A stretch of DNA of 64,000 bases from Streptomyces katrae (GTDB taxonomy: Bacteria > Actinomycetota > Actinomycetes > Streptomycetales > Streptomycetaceae). The notes under the pieces were generated by a model. The model worked only from the letters and a program-made list of their open reading frames with translations, did not search any database and was not told the origin of the DNA. The DNA lies in NCBI RefSeq assembly GCF_000717655.1, contig NZ_JNZY01000035.1:1-64000 (forward strand). The letters run 5' to 3'. The translations under genes were made by a program, and so were the position numbers. Shown here piece by piece: positions 9,341-17,656 of the stretch (positions are counted from its first letter, which is position 1; each line of letters opens with the position of its first letter).

Positions 9341-10132
9341 TCAGACCCGGCGCAGTACGGCGACGACCTTGCCGAGGATGGTCGCCTCGTCGCCGGGGAT
9401 CGGCTGATAGGCGGCGTTGTGCGGGAGCAGCCAGACATGGCCGTCCTCGCGCTTGAAGCGCTTGACCGTGGCCTCGCCGTCGAGCATCGCGGCCACGATG
9501 TCGCCGTTCTCCGCGACCGGCTGGCGACGGACCGTGACCCAGTCGCCGTCGCAGATGGCGGCCTCGATCATCGAGTCGCCGACGACCTTGAGGACGAAGA
9601 GCTCTCCGTCACCGACGAGCTGGCGGGGGAGCGGGAACACGTCCTCCACCGACTCCTCGGCGAGGATCGGGCCGCCGGCCGCGATCCGGCCGACCAGGGG
9701 GACGTACGAGGCGGCGGGCTTGCCGGTGGTGTCCGTGGGCTGCGAGCTGGGCTGGTCGGAGCCGCGGACCTCGTACGCCCGGGGGCGGTGCGGGTCGCGG
9801 CGCAGGAAGCCCTTGCGCTCGAGGGCCATCAGCTGGTGCGCGACCGACGACGTGCTGGACAGGCCGACCGCCTGGCCGATCTCCCGCATCGACGGCGGGT
9901 AGCCCCGGCGCTGCACCGAATCGCGAATGACCTCGATGACCCTCCGCTGCCGGTCCGTGAGCCCGGAGCTGTCGGCGCGGATGCCTGGAGGTCGACCTGG
10001 CAGCGATCGTGCGGGGCGTACGGGCTCCGCCTCCGGGTTCAGGCTTGCGTCATTCATGGGATGCACCGGCTCGAGTCGGCTCTGGGAGCGGTTCTGGGCA
10101 GTGATGGTGGCACTGTCTGCGGTGGTGGTCAC
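9341..10132 (-). CDS. lexA: LexA repressor, SOS regulator
   Basis: This 263-residue protein is a LexA repressor. The winged helix domain (about residues 45-110) includes [14 protein letters not shown] and [17 protein letters not shown]. The autocleavage domain has the Ala-Gly scissile bond in RIAAGGPI, the catalytic Ser in VVGDSM and the catalytic Lys in ATVKRF. RecA filaments trigger the self-cleavage that derepresses the SOS regulon. The start is taken as the GTG at 10132 (protein begins VTTTADS, read as Met), because AGAGGGG lies 6 bases upstream. The longer open frame to 10204 would place the start inside the LexA operator. An N-terminal tail of about 40 residues before the HTH is usual in streptomycetes. 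It is divergent from nrdR. Confidence 0.95.
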   Translation of the reverse strand: MTTTADSATITAQNRSQSRLEPVHPMNDASLNPEAEPVRPARSLPGRPPGIRADSSGLTDRQRRVIEVIRDSVQRRGYPPSMREIGQAVGLSSTSSVAHQLMALERKGFLRRDPHRPRAYEVRGSDQPSSQPTDTTGKPAASYVPLVGRIAAGGPILAEESVEDVFPLPRQLVGDGELFVLKVVGDSMIEAAICDGDWVTVRRQPVAENGDIVAAMLDGEATVKRFKREDGHVWLLPHNAAYQPIPGDEATILGKVVAVLRRV

Positions 10133-10195
10133 GTCGGCCCCTCTCGAAATGTTCTCCCTAGCTGGACAACGGTAGTAGCTTTCGAAAGGTTGCGC

Positions 10196-10209
10196 CAAAC
10201 ACACGTTCG
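10196..10209. promoter_or_regulatory. LexA (SOS) box upstream of lexA
   Basis: The sequence caaacacacgttcg matches the actinobacterial SOS box CGAAC-N4-GTTCG with one mismatch in the left arm. It lies 64 bp upstream of the lexA GTG. On the minus strand a TTGGCG that could be a -35 element overlaps its edge, so LexA bound here would block its own promoter. Confidence 0.7.
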
Positions 10210-10420
10210 AGTGAAAAATCGCAGATCGTCCAGCGGGGTCAGATCAGGGGGTGTATAGACGATCGGTCTGCCGAACGCGGGTTCGGTCCCGCCTCCGCTG
10301 TTTACGGTACCCTTCCCGGTCGGATCGCCGGCTTCCGGTCCCGCGCCCAGTGTGGCACCGGGAATGCCCGGGTCCGGGTACCGGACTCGGCGACACGCGG
10401 AACGAACCAAATCCACCACA

Positions 10421-10436
10421 ACCCAAGATCTAGTGG
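10421..10436. promoter_or_regulatory. NrdR box 1
   Basis: The sequence acccaagatctagtgg matches the NrdR box consensus acaCwAtATaTwGtgt at 12 of 16 positions, including the CwA and TwG cores. A second box lies exactly 31 bp downstream, the three-turn spacing typical of NrdR operators. Confidence 0.7.
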
Positions 10437-10451
10437 TTGGATGTGCGCTGC

Positions 10452-10467
10452 CGCCCAGAAGTTGTGG
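10452..10467. promoter_or_regulatory. NrdR box 2
   Basis: The sequence cgcccagaagttgtgg is a weaker match to the NrdR consensus (8 of 16 positions), with the right half TtGtg well kept. Its offset of 31 bp from box 1 puts both on the same face of the helix. Together they imply that NrdR represses the nrdR-nrdJ operon. Confidence 0.55.
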
Positions 10468-10602
10468 TCCTCGGTCCGTCGAGGCCCTCGGCATCGCATA
10501 TGCTGGTGGCTGCTTCGCGAGCCTCCGACGGGGACCTGGTCCCCGTCGTTCAGGGTCCTCGCGAGGTGATTCAGTCGTGCCAAGAGGGAGGGTGAGGGAA
10601 CC

Positions 10603-11115
10603 ATGCACTGCCCCTTCTGCAGGCACCCCGACAGCCGCGTCGTCGACAGCCGCACCACGGACGACGGCACGTCGATCCGTCGGCGCCGTCAGTGCCCCGA
10701 CTGCTCCCGTCGTTTCACGACGGTGGAGACGGCCTCGCTGATGGTGATCAAGCGCAGCGGGGTGACCGAACCCTTCAGCCGTACCAAGGTCATCTCCGGC
10801 GTGCGCAAGGCGTGCCAGGGGCGGCCGGTCACCGAGGACGCCCTCGCCAAGCTCGGCCAGCGGGTCGAGGAGGCGGTGCGCGCCACCGGGAGTGCCGAGC
10901 TGACCACCCATGACGTGGGTCTGGCCATACTCGGCCCGTTGCAGGAGCTCGACCTGGTCGCGTACCTCCGGTTCGCGTCCGTTTACAAGGCGTTCGACAC
11001 ACTCGAAGACTTCGAGACCGCCATCGCGGAACTCCGCGTGCCACGGCCTCACCCCGAAGAGTGCGGGCCCCGCGGGACCGTGGCGGTCCCCGTGCCCGCC
11101 TCCGCCGCCGACTGA
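10603..11115 (+). CDS. nrdR: Transcriptional repressor NrdR
   Basis: This 170-residue protein is the ribonucleotide reductase regulator NrdR. An N-terminal zinc ribbon uses the cysteine pairs in MHCPFC and [10 protein letters not shown], with the basic SIRRRRQC stretch between. An ATP-cone follows (about residues 46-136) with [15 protein letters not shown] and the conserved [11 protein letters not shown]. The ATP-cone senses dATP/ATP, and the oligomeric repressor binds paired NrdR boxes. The length is slightly over the usual 150-160 because of a C-terminal tail of about 20 residues. The ATG at 10603 is preceded by GAGGGTGAGGG. nrdJ lies 128 bp downstream, and the pair is the standard actinobacterial nrdRJ operon. 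Confidence 0.96.
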   Translation: MHCPFCRHPDSRVVDSRTTDDGTSIRRRRQCPDCSRRFTTVETASLMVIKRSGVTEPFSRTKVISGVRKACQGRPVTEDALAKLGQRVEEAVRATGSAELTTHDVGLAILGPLQELDLVAYLRFASVYKAFDTLEDFETAIAELRVPRPHPEECGPRGTVAVPVPASAAD

Positions 11116-11243
11116 GCGGGGGCCGCAGCGCAGCGCGGCCTCCCGGACAGCTCAGGCGAAGAAACGTAGATACAAGACAGACCGTGCCGCGGAATAACGC
11201 TGGCACTTTAGGGCGTTTTTGCCCGCATATGGGAGGAAGCGGC

Positions 11244-14132
11244 ATGACAGAGACGGCGAGCGGCTCGGCACGAGGTTCCCGCGCCAAGGGGACCAAGACT
11301 GCCAAGAGCGGCCTTCGGATCGAGCGCATCCACACCACCCCAGGCGTGCACCCGTACGACGAGGTGAGCTGGGAGCGCCGAGACGTCGTCATGACCAACT
11401 GGCGCGACGGCTCGGTGAACTTCGAGCAGCGTGGCGTCGAGTTCCCCGACTTCTGGTCGGTGAACGCGGTCAACATCGTCACCAGCAAGTACTTCCGCGG
11501 AGCCGTCGGCACCCCGCAGCGCGAGACCGGTCTGAAGCAGCTCATCGACCGCATCGTGAAGACGTACACGAAGGCCGGCGAGGACTACGACTACTTCGCG
11601 TCCCCCGCCGACGCGGAGATCTTCGAGCACGAGCTGACCTACGCCCTCCTGCACCAGATCTTCAGCTTCAACTCCCCGGTGTGGTTCAACGTCGGCACGC
11701 CCCAGCCGCAGCAGGTCTCCGCCTGCTTCATCCTGGCCGTCGACGACTCCATGGAGTCGATCCTCGACTGGTACAAGGAAGAGGGCATGATCTTCAAGGG
11801 CGGCTCCGGCGCCGGCCTGAACCTCTCCCGCATCCGCTCCTCCAAGGAGCTCCTCTCCTCCGGCGGCAACGCCTCCGGTCCGGTCTCCTTCATGCGCGGC
11901 GCCGACGCGTCCGCCGGAACGATCAAGTCGGGCGGTGCCACCCGCCGCGCGGCCAAGATGGTCGTCCTGGACGTGGACCACCCGGACGTCGAGGACTTCA
12001 TCGCCACCAAGGTGAAGGAAGAGGAGAAGATCCGCGCCCTGCGCGACGCGGGCTTCGACATGGACCTGGGCGGCGACGACATCACGTCCGTCCAGTACCA
12101 GAACGCCAACAACTCCGTCCGCGTGAACGACGAGTTCATGACGGCCGTCGAGAACGGCACCGAGTTCGGCCTGCGCGCCCGCATGACCGGCGAGGTCATC
12201 GAGAAGGTCGACGCCAAGGCGCTCTTCCGCAAGCTGGCCGAGGCCGCGTGGGCCTGCGCCGACCCGGGCATCCAGTACGACGGTGTCATCAACAGCTGGC
12301 ACACCTGCCCCGAGTCCGGCCGCATCACCGCGTCCAACCCGTGCAGCGAGTACATGCACCTGGACAACACGTCCTGCAACCTCGCCTCGCTGAACCTGAT
12401 GAAGTTCCTGAACGACGACGGCAAGGGCAACCAGTCCTTCGACGCCGAGCGCTTCGCCAAGGTCGTCGAGCTCGTCATCACCGCAATGGACATCTCGATC
12501 TGCTTCGCGGACTTCCCGACGCAGAAGATCGGCGAGAACACCCGCGCCTTCCGCCAGCTGGGCATCGGCTACGCCAACCTCGGCGCCCTGCTGATGGCGA
12601 CCGGCCACGCGTACGACTCGGACGGCGGCCGCACCCTCGCCGCGTCGATCACCTCGCTGATGACCGGCACCGCGTACAAGCGCTCCGCCGAGCTGGCCGC
12701 CATCGTCGGCCCGTACGACGGCTACGCCCGCAACGCCGACGCGCACAAGCGCGTCATGAAGCAGCACGCCGACGCCAACGGCGCCGCGCCGCGCACCGAG
12801 GACCTGGACAACTCGATCTGGGCCGCGGCCACCGAGGCCTGGCAGGACGTCCTGCGCCTCGGCGAGAAGAACGGCTTCCGCAACTCCCAGGCCTCCGTCC
12901 TCGCACCGACCGGCACCATCGGTCTCGCGATGTCCTGCGACACCACGGGTGTCGAGCCGGACCTGGCCCTGGTCAAGTTCAAGAAGCTCGTCGGCGGCGG
13001 CTCGATGCAGATCGTCAACGGCACCGTCCCGCAGGCCCTGCGCCGCCTGGGCTACCAGGAGGAGCAGATCGAGGCGATCGTCGCCCACATCGCCGAGCAC
13101 GGCGTGGTCGTCGACGCCCCGGGTCTGAAGACCGAGCACTACTCGATCTTCGACTGCGCGATGGGCGAGCGCTCCATCTCCCCGATGGGCCACGTCCGGA
13201 TGATGGCCGCGATCCAGCCCTGGATCTCCGGCGCGATCTCGAAGACGGTCAACATGCCGGAGTCGGCGACCGTCGAGGAGATCGAGGAGATCTACTTCGA
13301 GGCGTGGAAGATGGGCGTCAAGGCGCTCGCGATCTACCGCGACAACTGCAAGGTCGGCCAGCCCCTCTCCGCGAAGAAGAAGGAAGAGGAGAAGGAGGAG
13401 GTCACCGCCAAGGCGGAGGACACCATCCGCGCGGCGGTCGAGAAGGTCATCGAGTACCGTCCGGTCCGCAAGCGCCTCCCCAAGGGCCGCCCGGGCATCA
13501 CCACCTCCTTCACGGTCGGTGGCGCCGAGGGCTACATGACCGCGAACTCCTACCCGGACGACGGGCTGGGCGAGGTCTTCCTGAAGATGTCCAAGCAGGG
13601 TTCGACCCTCGCGGGCATGATGGACGCCTTCTCGATCGCCGTCTCGGTCGGTCTGCAGTACGGCGTCCCGCTGGAGACGTACGTCTCGAAGTTCACGAAC
13701 ATGCGCTTCGAGCCGGCCGGCATGACGGACGACCCGGACGTGCGGATGGCGCAGTCGATCGTCGACTACATCTTCCGCCGCCTGGCGCTCGACTTCCTGC
13801 CCTTCGAGACCCGCTCGGCGCTCGGCATCCACACCGCCGAGGAGCGTCAGCGCCACCTGGACACCGGCTCGTACGAGCCTCTCGAGGACGAGCTCGACAC
13901 GGAGTCCCTGGCCCAGTCGGCGCCGCTGGCCGCCGTCCCGGCAGCCCCGAAGCCGGCCGCGGTCGTCGAGGTCCAGACCCCGAAGACGGCGCACTCCAAC
14001 GCCGAACTGGTCGAGATGCAGCTCGGCGTCTCCGCCGACGCCCCGCTCTGCTTCTCGTGCGGTACGAAGATGCAGCGCGCAGGCTCCTGCTACATCTGCG
14101 AGGGCTGCGGCTCGACCAGCGGCTGCAGCTGA
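11244..14132 (+). CDS. nrdJ: Class II (adenosylcobalamin-dependent) ribonucleotide reductase
   Basis: This 962-residue enzyme reduces ribonucleotides to deoxyribonucleotides with adenosylcobalamin and works with or without oxygen. Visible features are FNSPVWFNVG, the glycine-rich FKGGSGAGLNLSRIRSS, the active-site NPCSEYMHLDNTSCNLASLNL, and the finger-loop region LAPTGTIGLAMSCDTTGVEP. The C-terminal tail CGTKMQRAGSCYICEGCGSTSGC carries the cysteines that re-reduce the active site and bind zinc; I give it as CGTKMQ, CYICEGC and GCS. The ATG at 11244 follows GGGAGGAAG. The size is typical for actinobacterial NrdJ, and no intein interrupts it. A short hairpin (gggc, gttttt, gccc at 11211-11224) precedes the ribosome binding site. 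A terminator follows the stop. Confidence 0.97.
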   Translation: MTETASGSARGSRAKGTKTAKSGLRIERIHTTPGVHPYDEVSWERRDVVMTNWRDGSVNFEQRGVEFPDFWSVNAVNIVTSKYFRGAVGTPQRETGLKQLIDRIVKTYTKAGEDYDYFASPADAEIFEHELTYALLHQIFSFNSPVWFNVGTPQPQQVSACFILAVDDSMESILDWYKEEGMIFKGGSGAGLNLSRIRSSKELLSSGGNASGPVSFMRGADASAGTIKSGGATRRAAKMVVLDVDHPDVEDFIATKVKEEEKIRALRDAGFDMDLGGDDITSVQYQNANNSVRVNDEFMTAVENGTEFGLRARMTGEVIEKVDAKALFRKLAEAAWACADPGIQYDGVINSWHTCPESGRITASNPCSEYMHLDNTSCNLASLNLMKFLNDDGKGNQSFDAERFAKVVELVITAMDISICFADFPTQKIGENTRAFRQLGIGYANLGALLMATGHAYDSDGGRTLAASITSLMTGTAYKRSAELAAIVGPYDGYARNADAHKRVMKQHADANGAAPRTEDLDNSIWAAATEAWQDVLRLGEKNGFRNSQASVLAPTGTIGLAMSCDTTGVEPDLALVKFKKLVGGGSMQIVNGTVPQALRRLGYQEEQIEAIVAHIAEHGVVVDAPGLKTEHYSIFDCAMGERSISPMGHVRMMAAIQPWISGAISKTVNMPESATVEEIEEIYFEAWKMGVKALAIYRDNCKVGQPLSAKKKEEEKEEVTAKAEDTIRAAVEKVIEYRPVRKRLPKGRPGITTSFTVGGAEGYMTANSYPDDGLGEVFLKMSKQGSTLAGMMDAFSIAVSVGLQYGVPLETYVSKFTNMRFEPAGMTDDPDVRMAQSIVDYIFRRLALDFLPFETRSALGIHTAEERQRHLDTGSYEPLEDELDTESLAQSAPLAAVPAAPKPAAVVEVQTPKTAHSNAELVEMQLGVSADAPLCFSCGTKMQRAGSCYICEGCGSTSGCS

Positions 14133-14173
14133 CACCGGGCGTAGCCCGCACGGGTAGCTGACCAGCAGTACAC

Positions 14174-14203
14174 GAAGGGGACCGGCCGATGCCGGTCCCC
14201 TTC
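14174..14203 (+). terminator. Terminator after nrdJ
   Basis: A perfect 13-bp stem, gaaggggaccggc and gccggtccccttc, encloses a cgat loop 42 bp after the nrdJ stop. Confidence 0.85.
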
Positions 14204-14297
14204 GACGTGGGGTTGGCGTGCCGGACCGCCGTGGTGATCATTGGGCGGAGCGGGGCCGACGGGCGCCCGCGGGCCGGACGGCGGGAGCGGGGGAGAC

Positions 14298-15137
14298 ATG
14301 TGGAGCGGTGACCAGCTGGATCTCGAGGCCTATCTGGCGCGGATCGGCTACGACGGGCCGGTCGGGGACGACGGGGAACTCCGGCCGGATCTCGGGACGT
14401 TGTACGCAGTGCACCGGGCCCACACCGGCGCCATCACTTTCGAGAACCTGGACGTGCTGCTCGGCCGCCCCGTCGAGCTGGGCGTCAAGGCCCTGGAGGA
14501 CAAGCTCGTGCACGGCCGCCGCGGCGGCTACTGCTACGAGCAGAACTCGCTGCTGGCCGCTGCCCTGGAGCGGATCGGCTTCGAGGTCTCCGGGCGCGGC
14601 GCCCGCAACCGCACCCGGGGGGACACCCTGCTCGCGGTGACGCACGCCGTCCTCGTCGCCACCGTCGACGGGGAACCCTGGCTGTGCGACGCCGGGTTCG
14701 GCCACCAGGGCCCCCGCGAGCCCGTCCCGCTGGCGCGGCCCGGAGCCGAAGTCGTGCAGGGGGAGTGGACCTACGCCGTCCGCGAGGAGGGCGACGGGAT
14801 CCTCGTGCTGTGCATGCTGCGCGAGGGAGCCTGGCGGGACCTGTACGCGTTCTCCCCTCAGCCCTACTACCCCGTCGACTACGTCCTGCTCAACCACTAC
14901 AGCTCCTCCCACCCCCGCTCCGCCTTCGTCGGGCAGGTCGTCGTCCAGCACCCGGGCGCTCCCGTCCGCCGGGCGCTCGTGGGGCGCGAGCTCAGCCGCC
15001 TGTATCCCGAAGGGCGGGTCGAGCGGCAGTCCGTGGCCCCCGACGAGCTGCACGCGCTGCTCGACCGGGAGTTCGGGCTTCGGCTGTCCGGGCGGGATGC
15101 GGAGGAACTGGAGCGGATCAACCGCGATAGGGACTGA
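14298..15137 (+). CDS. Arylamine N-acetyltransferase
   Basis: The 279-residue protein is an arylamine N-acetyltransferase, which moves the acetyl group of acetyl-CoA to arylamines or hydrazines. The catalytic triad is visible: Cys in RRGGYCYEQN (about residue 79), His in VTHAVLV (about residue 116) and Asp in LCDAGFG (about residue 131). The N-terminal LEAYLARIGYDG segment is also typical. The ATG at 14298 follows GGGGGAG; an open frame extends 19 codons further upstream but lacks a good ribosome binding site. The gene lies downstream of the nrdJ terminator and so starts a new unit. In actinobacteria such enzymes can act on xenobiotics or finish amide bonds in secondary metabolites; nothing here points to a specific product. 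Confidence 0.92.
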   Translation: MWSGDQLDLEAYLARIGYDGPVGDDGELRPDLGTLYAVHRAHTGAITFENLDVLLGRPVELGVKALEDKLVHGRRGGYCYEQNSLLAAALERIGFEVSGRGARNRTRGDTLLAVTHAVLVATVDGEPWLCDAGFGHQGPREPVPLARPGAEVVQGEWTYAVREEGDGILVLCMLREGAWRDLYAFSPQPYYPVDYVLLNHYSSSHPRSAFVGQVVVQHPGAPVRRALVGRELSRLYPEGRVERQSVAPDELHALLDREFGLRLSGRDAEELERINRDRD

Positions 15138-15169
15138 CCGGGGCCGCGCCGGGCCCGTACGATGGCGCG

Positions 15170-15775
15170 GTGCTGGTCAAGTGGATTCGCTGCACGGTGA
15201 CGGACCGACGCGGGTTCGAGCGCGGGCAGCGCAAATGGGCGGGGCTGCCTGGCGAGCCGGGATTCCGGGGACAGGGCGGCGGCTGGAGCCGGGGGAGACA
15301 GGGGGTCGCGCATGTCTTTGCGTTCTGGGAGAGCCGTTCCTTCTACGACTCCTTCATGGCCCGGTCGTACGACCGGCTGGCCGCGGCCCAGACCGGCACG
15401 TACACCAACGCCCGGGCCACGCTCTTCGACCACCGCTTCGACGTGAAGACCGGCTTCGAGCCGCGGTTCACCGACGCGGACGTCGTGCGCGTCGCCCACA
15501 CCCGGGTGCGGGAAGGCCGTGTGGACCACTTCGCGCTCATGCAGGAGAAGGTGTGGAACCCCGCCATGGCCGGCTCACCCGGAATGATCCGGGGCCTCTT
15601 CGGGGAGGCGCCGGGCCGGGAGTTCCTCGTGCTGTCGATGTGGCACGCCGCGGCCGAACACGGCAAGTACCGTCAGGAACGGGTCGAGCGGCTCTCGCTG
15701 CGCGCCCAGACCGAGGCCGACGTGGAAGCCCTCACCGGTGACGTCGTCGACCTCGAATCGTCCTGGACTGTATGA
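15170..15775 (+). CDS. YdbC-like (DUF4937-type) protein
   Basis: This 201-residue protein starts MLVKWIRCTV from a GTG at 15170, just 32 bp after the acetyltransferase stop. The segment GEPGFRGQGGGWSR, the aromatic-rich AHVFAFWESRSFYDSFM, and a second related half (FLVLSMWHAAAEHGKYR) suggest two alpha-beta ferredoxin-like lobes of the dimeric barrel monooxygenase class. I recognise it as the YdbC/DUF4937 type common in Streptomyces. Its reaction is unknown to me. It has no signal peptide or membrane segment, so it is probably cytosolic. Close spacing suggests co-transcription with the upstream gene. The family assignment is from memory and is moderately sure. Confidence 0.75.
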   Translation: MLVKWIRCTVTDRRGFERGQRKWAGLPGEPGFRGQGGGWSRGRQGVAHVFAFWESRSFYDSFMARSYDRLAAAQTGTYTNARATLFDHRFDVKTGFEPRFTDADVVRVAHTRVREGRVDHFALMQEKVWNPAMAGSPGMIRGLFGEAPGREFLVLSMWHAAAEHGKYRQERVERLSLRAQTEADVEALTGDVVDLESSWTV

Positions 15776-15848
15776 CCGTACGACGAGCGGCGGGCCCGAC
15801 CGGCGTGCCCGCGTGCCGGGCCCGCCGGTGGCCGAATAGGGTCGGGGA

Positions 15849-16508
15849 ATGGCACGACCACGGCGCATCGTCCTTGTCCGGCACGGGGAATCGGAGGGCA
15901 ATATCGATGACACGGTGTACGAGCGGGAGCCTGATCACGCCCTGCGCCTGACCCGCCGGGGGCACGAGGAGGCCGCGGAGGCCGGCGTACGGCTGCGCGA
16001 GCTGTTCGGCGACGAAGCCGTCAGCGCGTACGTCTCCCCCTATCGCCGGACCCTCCAGACGTTCCGCGAGCTGGGGCTGGACCCGGCGCGCGTCCGGATG
16101 CGCGAGGAGCCGAGGCTGCGCGAACAGGACTGGGGGAACTGGCAGGACCGGGCCGACGTCCGGCTGCAGAAGGCGTACCGCGACGCGTACGGGCACTTCT
16201 TCTACCGCTTCGCCCAGGGCGAGTCCGGCGCGGACGTGTACGACCGGGTCGGGTCCTTCCTGGAGAGCCTCTACCGCAGCTTCGAGGCGCCGGACCATCC
16301 GCCGAACGTGCTGCTCGTGACGCACGGACTGACCATGCGCCTGTTCTGCATGCGCTGGTTCCACTGGTCGGTGGCCGAGTTCGAGGCCCTCTCCAACCCC
16401 GGGAACGGCGAATTCCGGGTGCTTCTGCTGGGTCCGGACGGCCGATACCGGATGGACCGCCCATTTGAGCGGTGGACCACACCGGAGCCTTATGACCTGG
16501 ACGGCTAG
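15849..16508 (+). CDS. Histidine phosphatase (phosphoglycerate-mutase-like) protein
   Basis: The 219-residue protein belongs to the histidine phosphatase superfamily. The phosphorylated His is in the N-terminal RHGESEGN motif (residues 11-18). Supporting residues are in SPYRRTLQT, in the EEPRLREQDWGNW segment and in the second catalytic His motif VTHGLTMRLF. These enzymes hydrolyse or move phosphate groups; the substrate cannot be predicted from the motifs. The ATG at 15849 directly starts the domain. The next gene, an ADP-ribosylglycohydrolase, starts 12 bp after its stop, so the two are very likely one transcript. Confidence 0.9.
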   Translation: MARPRRIVLVRHGESEGNIDDTVYEREPDHALRLTRRGHEEAAEAGVRLRELFGDEAVSAYVSPYRRTLQTFRELGLDPARVRMREEPRLREQDWGNWQDRADVRLQKAYRDAYGHFFYRFAQGESGADVYDRVGSFLESLYRSFEAPDHPPNVLLVTHGLTMRLFCMRWFHWSVAEFEALSNPGNGEFRVLLLGPDGRYRMDRPFERWTTPEPYDLDG

Positions 16509-16519
16509 AGTGACGCGGG

Positions 16520-17437
16520 ATGACCGCTGACTCCTCTTCCGAAAGGCGCTACGCACGCGCCATGGCCAGCCTCCGCGGGCTGGCTCTGGGTGACGCCCTG
16601 GGCTCCCAGTACTTCGTCCCCGTGAACTACCCCCTCCTCAAGCGCCGCGAGCTGCCCGCCGGCACCGGGACCTGGCAGTGGACCGACGACACCGAGATGG
16701 CCTGCTCGGTGGTGGCCGTCCTCGCGGATCACGGACGCATCGACCAGGACGCCCTGGCGAGCTCCTTCGCCCACCACCACGACTTCGACCGCGGCTACGG
16801 GCCCGCCGTGAACCGGATGCTGCGGCTCGTCCGGGAGGGCGAGGACTGGCGCACGCTGGCCGCCGAGCTGTTCAACGGGCAGGGCTCGTGGGGCAACGGC
16901 GCGGCCATGCGCATCGCGCCGCTGGGTGCCTGGTACGCCGACGACCCGGAGCAGGCCACGCACCAGGCGGAGATCTCCGCCTACACCACCCACCAGCACC
17001 GCGAGGCGGTGTGCGGGGCGATGGCCGTCGCCGCGGCGGCCGCGCTGGCGGCGGCTCCGGCCGGTCCGCCGAAGGCCGCCGACCTGCTGGACGGGGTGAT
17101 CGCGCTGGTGCCGCGCAGCGCCGTGGGCGCCGGGCTGCGGCGGGCCCGGGACATGCTGGACTACGGCGACGCGACGACGGTCGCGGCGGTCCTGGGCTGC
17201 GGGCGGCGGACCAGCGCCCACGACACCGTGCCGTTCGCCCTGTGGTCGGCGGCGCGGTCGCTGGACGACTACGAGCGGGCGTTCTGGACCACCGCGCAGG
17301 TGGGCGGCGACGTCGACACGACCTGCGCGATCGTCGGCGGGGTGCTGGGGGCGCGCGGGGACGCGGTGCTGCCCGCCGCCTGGCTGGCCCGTACGGAAGC
17401 CCTGCCGGCCTGGCTGCCGGAGACGGCGGCACGTTAG
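16520..17437 (+). CDS. ADP-ribosylglycohydrolase family protein
   Basis: This 305-residue protein has the ADP-ribosylglycohydrolase fold. Metal and substrate motifs are in place: GLALGDALGSQYF (about residue 20), the aspartate pair WTDDTEMA (about residue 55), GNGAAMRIAPLG (about residue 125) and the C-terminal metal site VGGDVDTTCAIVGGVLGA (about residue 258). Members remove ADP-ribose from proteins, nucleic acids or small molecules, or cleave related N-glycosides. It follows the histidine phosphatase gene after 12 bp, which suggests linked nucleotide or ADP-ribose metabolism, though that is inference. Start ATG at 16520, with a weak ribosome binding site. Confidence 0.9.
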   Translation: MTADSSSERRYARAMASLRGLALGDALGSQYFVPVNYPLLKRRELPAGTGTWQWTDDTEMACSVVAVLADHGRIDQDALASSFAHHHDFDRGYGPAVNRMLRLVREGEDWRTLAAELFNGQGSWGNGAAMRIAPLGAWYADDPEQATHQAEISAYTTHQHREAVCGAMAVAAAAALAAAPAGPPKAADLLDGVIALVPRSAVGAGLRRARDMLDYGDATTVAAVLGCGRRTSAHDTVPFALWSAARSLDDYERAFWTTAQVGGDVDTTCAIVGGVLGARGDAVLPAAWLARTEALPAWLPETAAR

Positions 17438-17656
17438 CCGAAGGCGCGGCGGCCGGCGGCGCGATGGCCTTGCGGCCTGGTGGCCGGGCCGGGGGAGCGG
17501 CGTACGCGGTGGGCGATATGCCCCGTTCTGATTGTCACGGTCCTGCCACAGGGGCCGTTCCGGTATGGCTGACGCCGCACGTCACGGGCCTACCCTGTCC
17601 GCGCGCTGCCGCCTCCGTCGTGATGACGGAGGCGGCCGACAGGGGAAGGGAACCCG

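Larger units (their letters stand above)
10133..10602. other. Divergent lexA-nrdR intergenic region
   Basis: This 470-bp stretch has no convincing gene. It holds the LexA box near the lexA side and a pair of NrdR boxes about 135-180 bp before nrdR. A possible -10 (TATGCT, near 10500) lies between the NrdR boxes and nrdR, but no matching -35 is clear. I found no cobalamin riboswitch. Confidence 0.6.

Noticed and set aside
10437..10602. Cobalamin riboswitch before nrdR/nrdJ
   Set aside because: The B12-box (gccactg-like core) and helices are not found; NrdR boxes explain control better.
11208..14135. Long minus-strand open frame opposite nrdJ
   Set aside because: Its protein is Leu/Gly/Asp/Arg-rich without domains and mirrors the coding strand; nrdJ is unmistakable.
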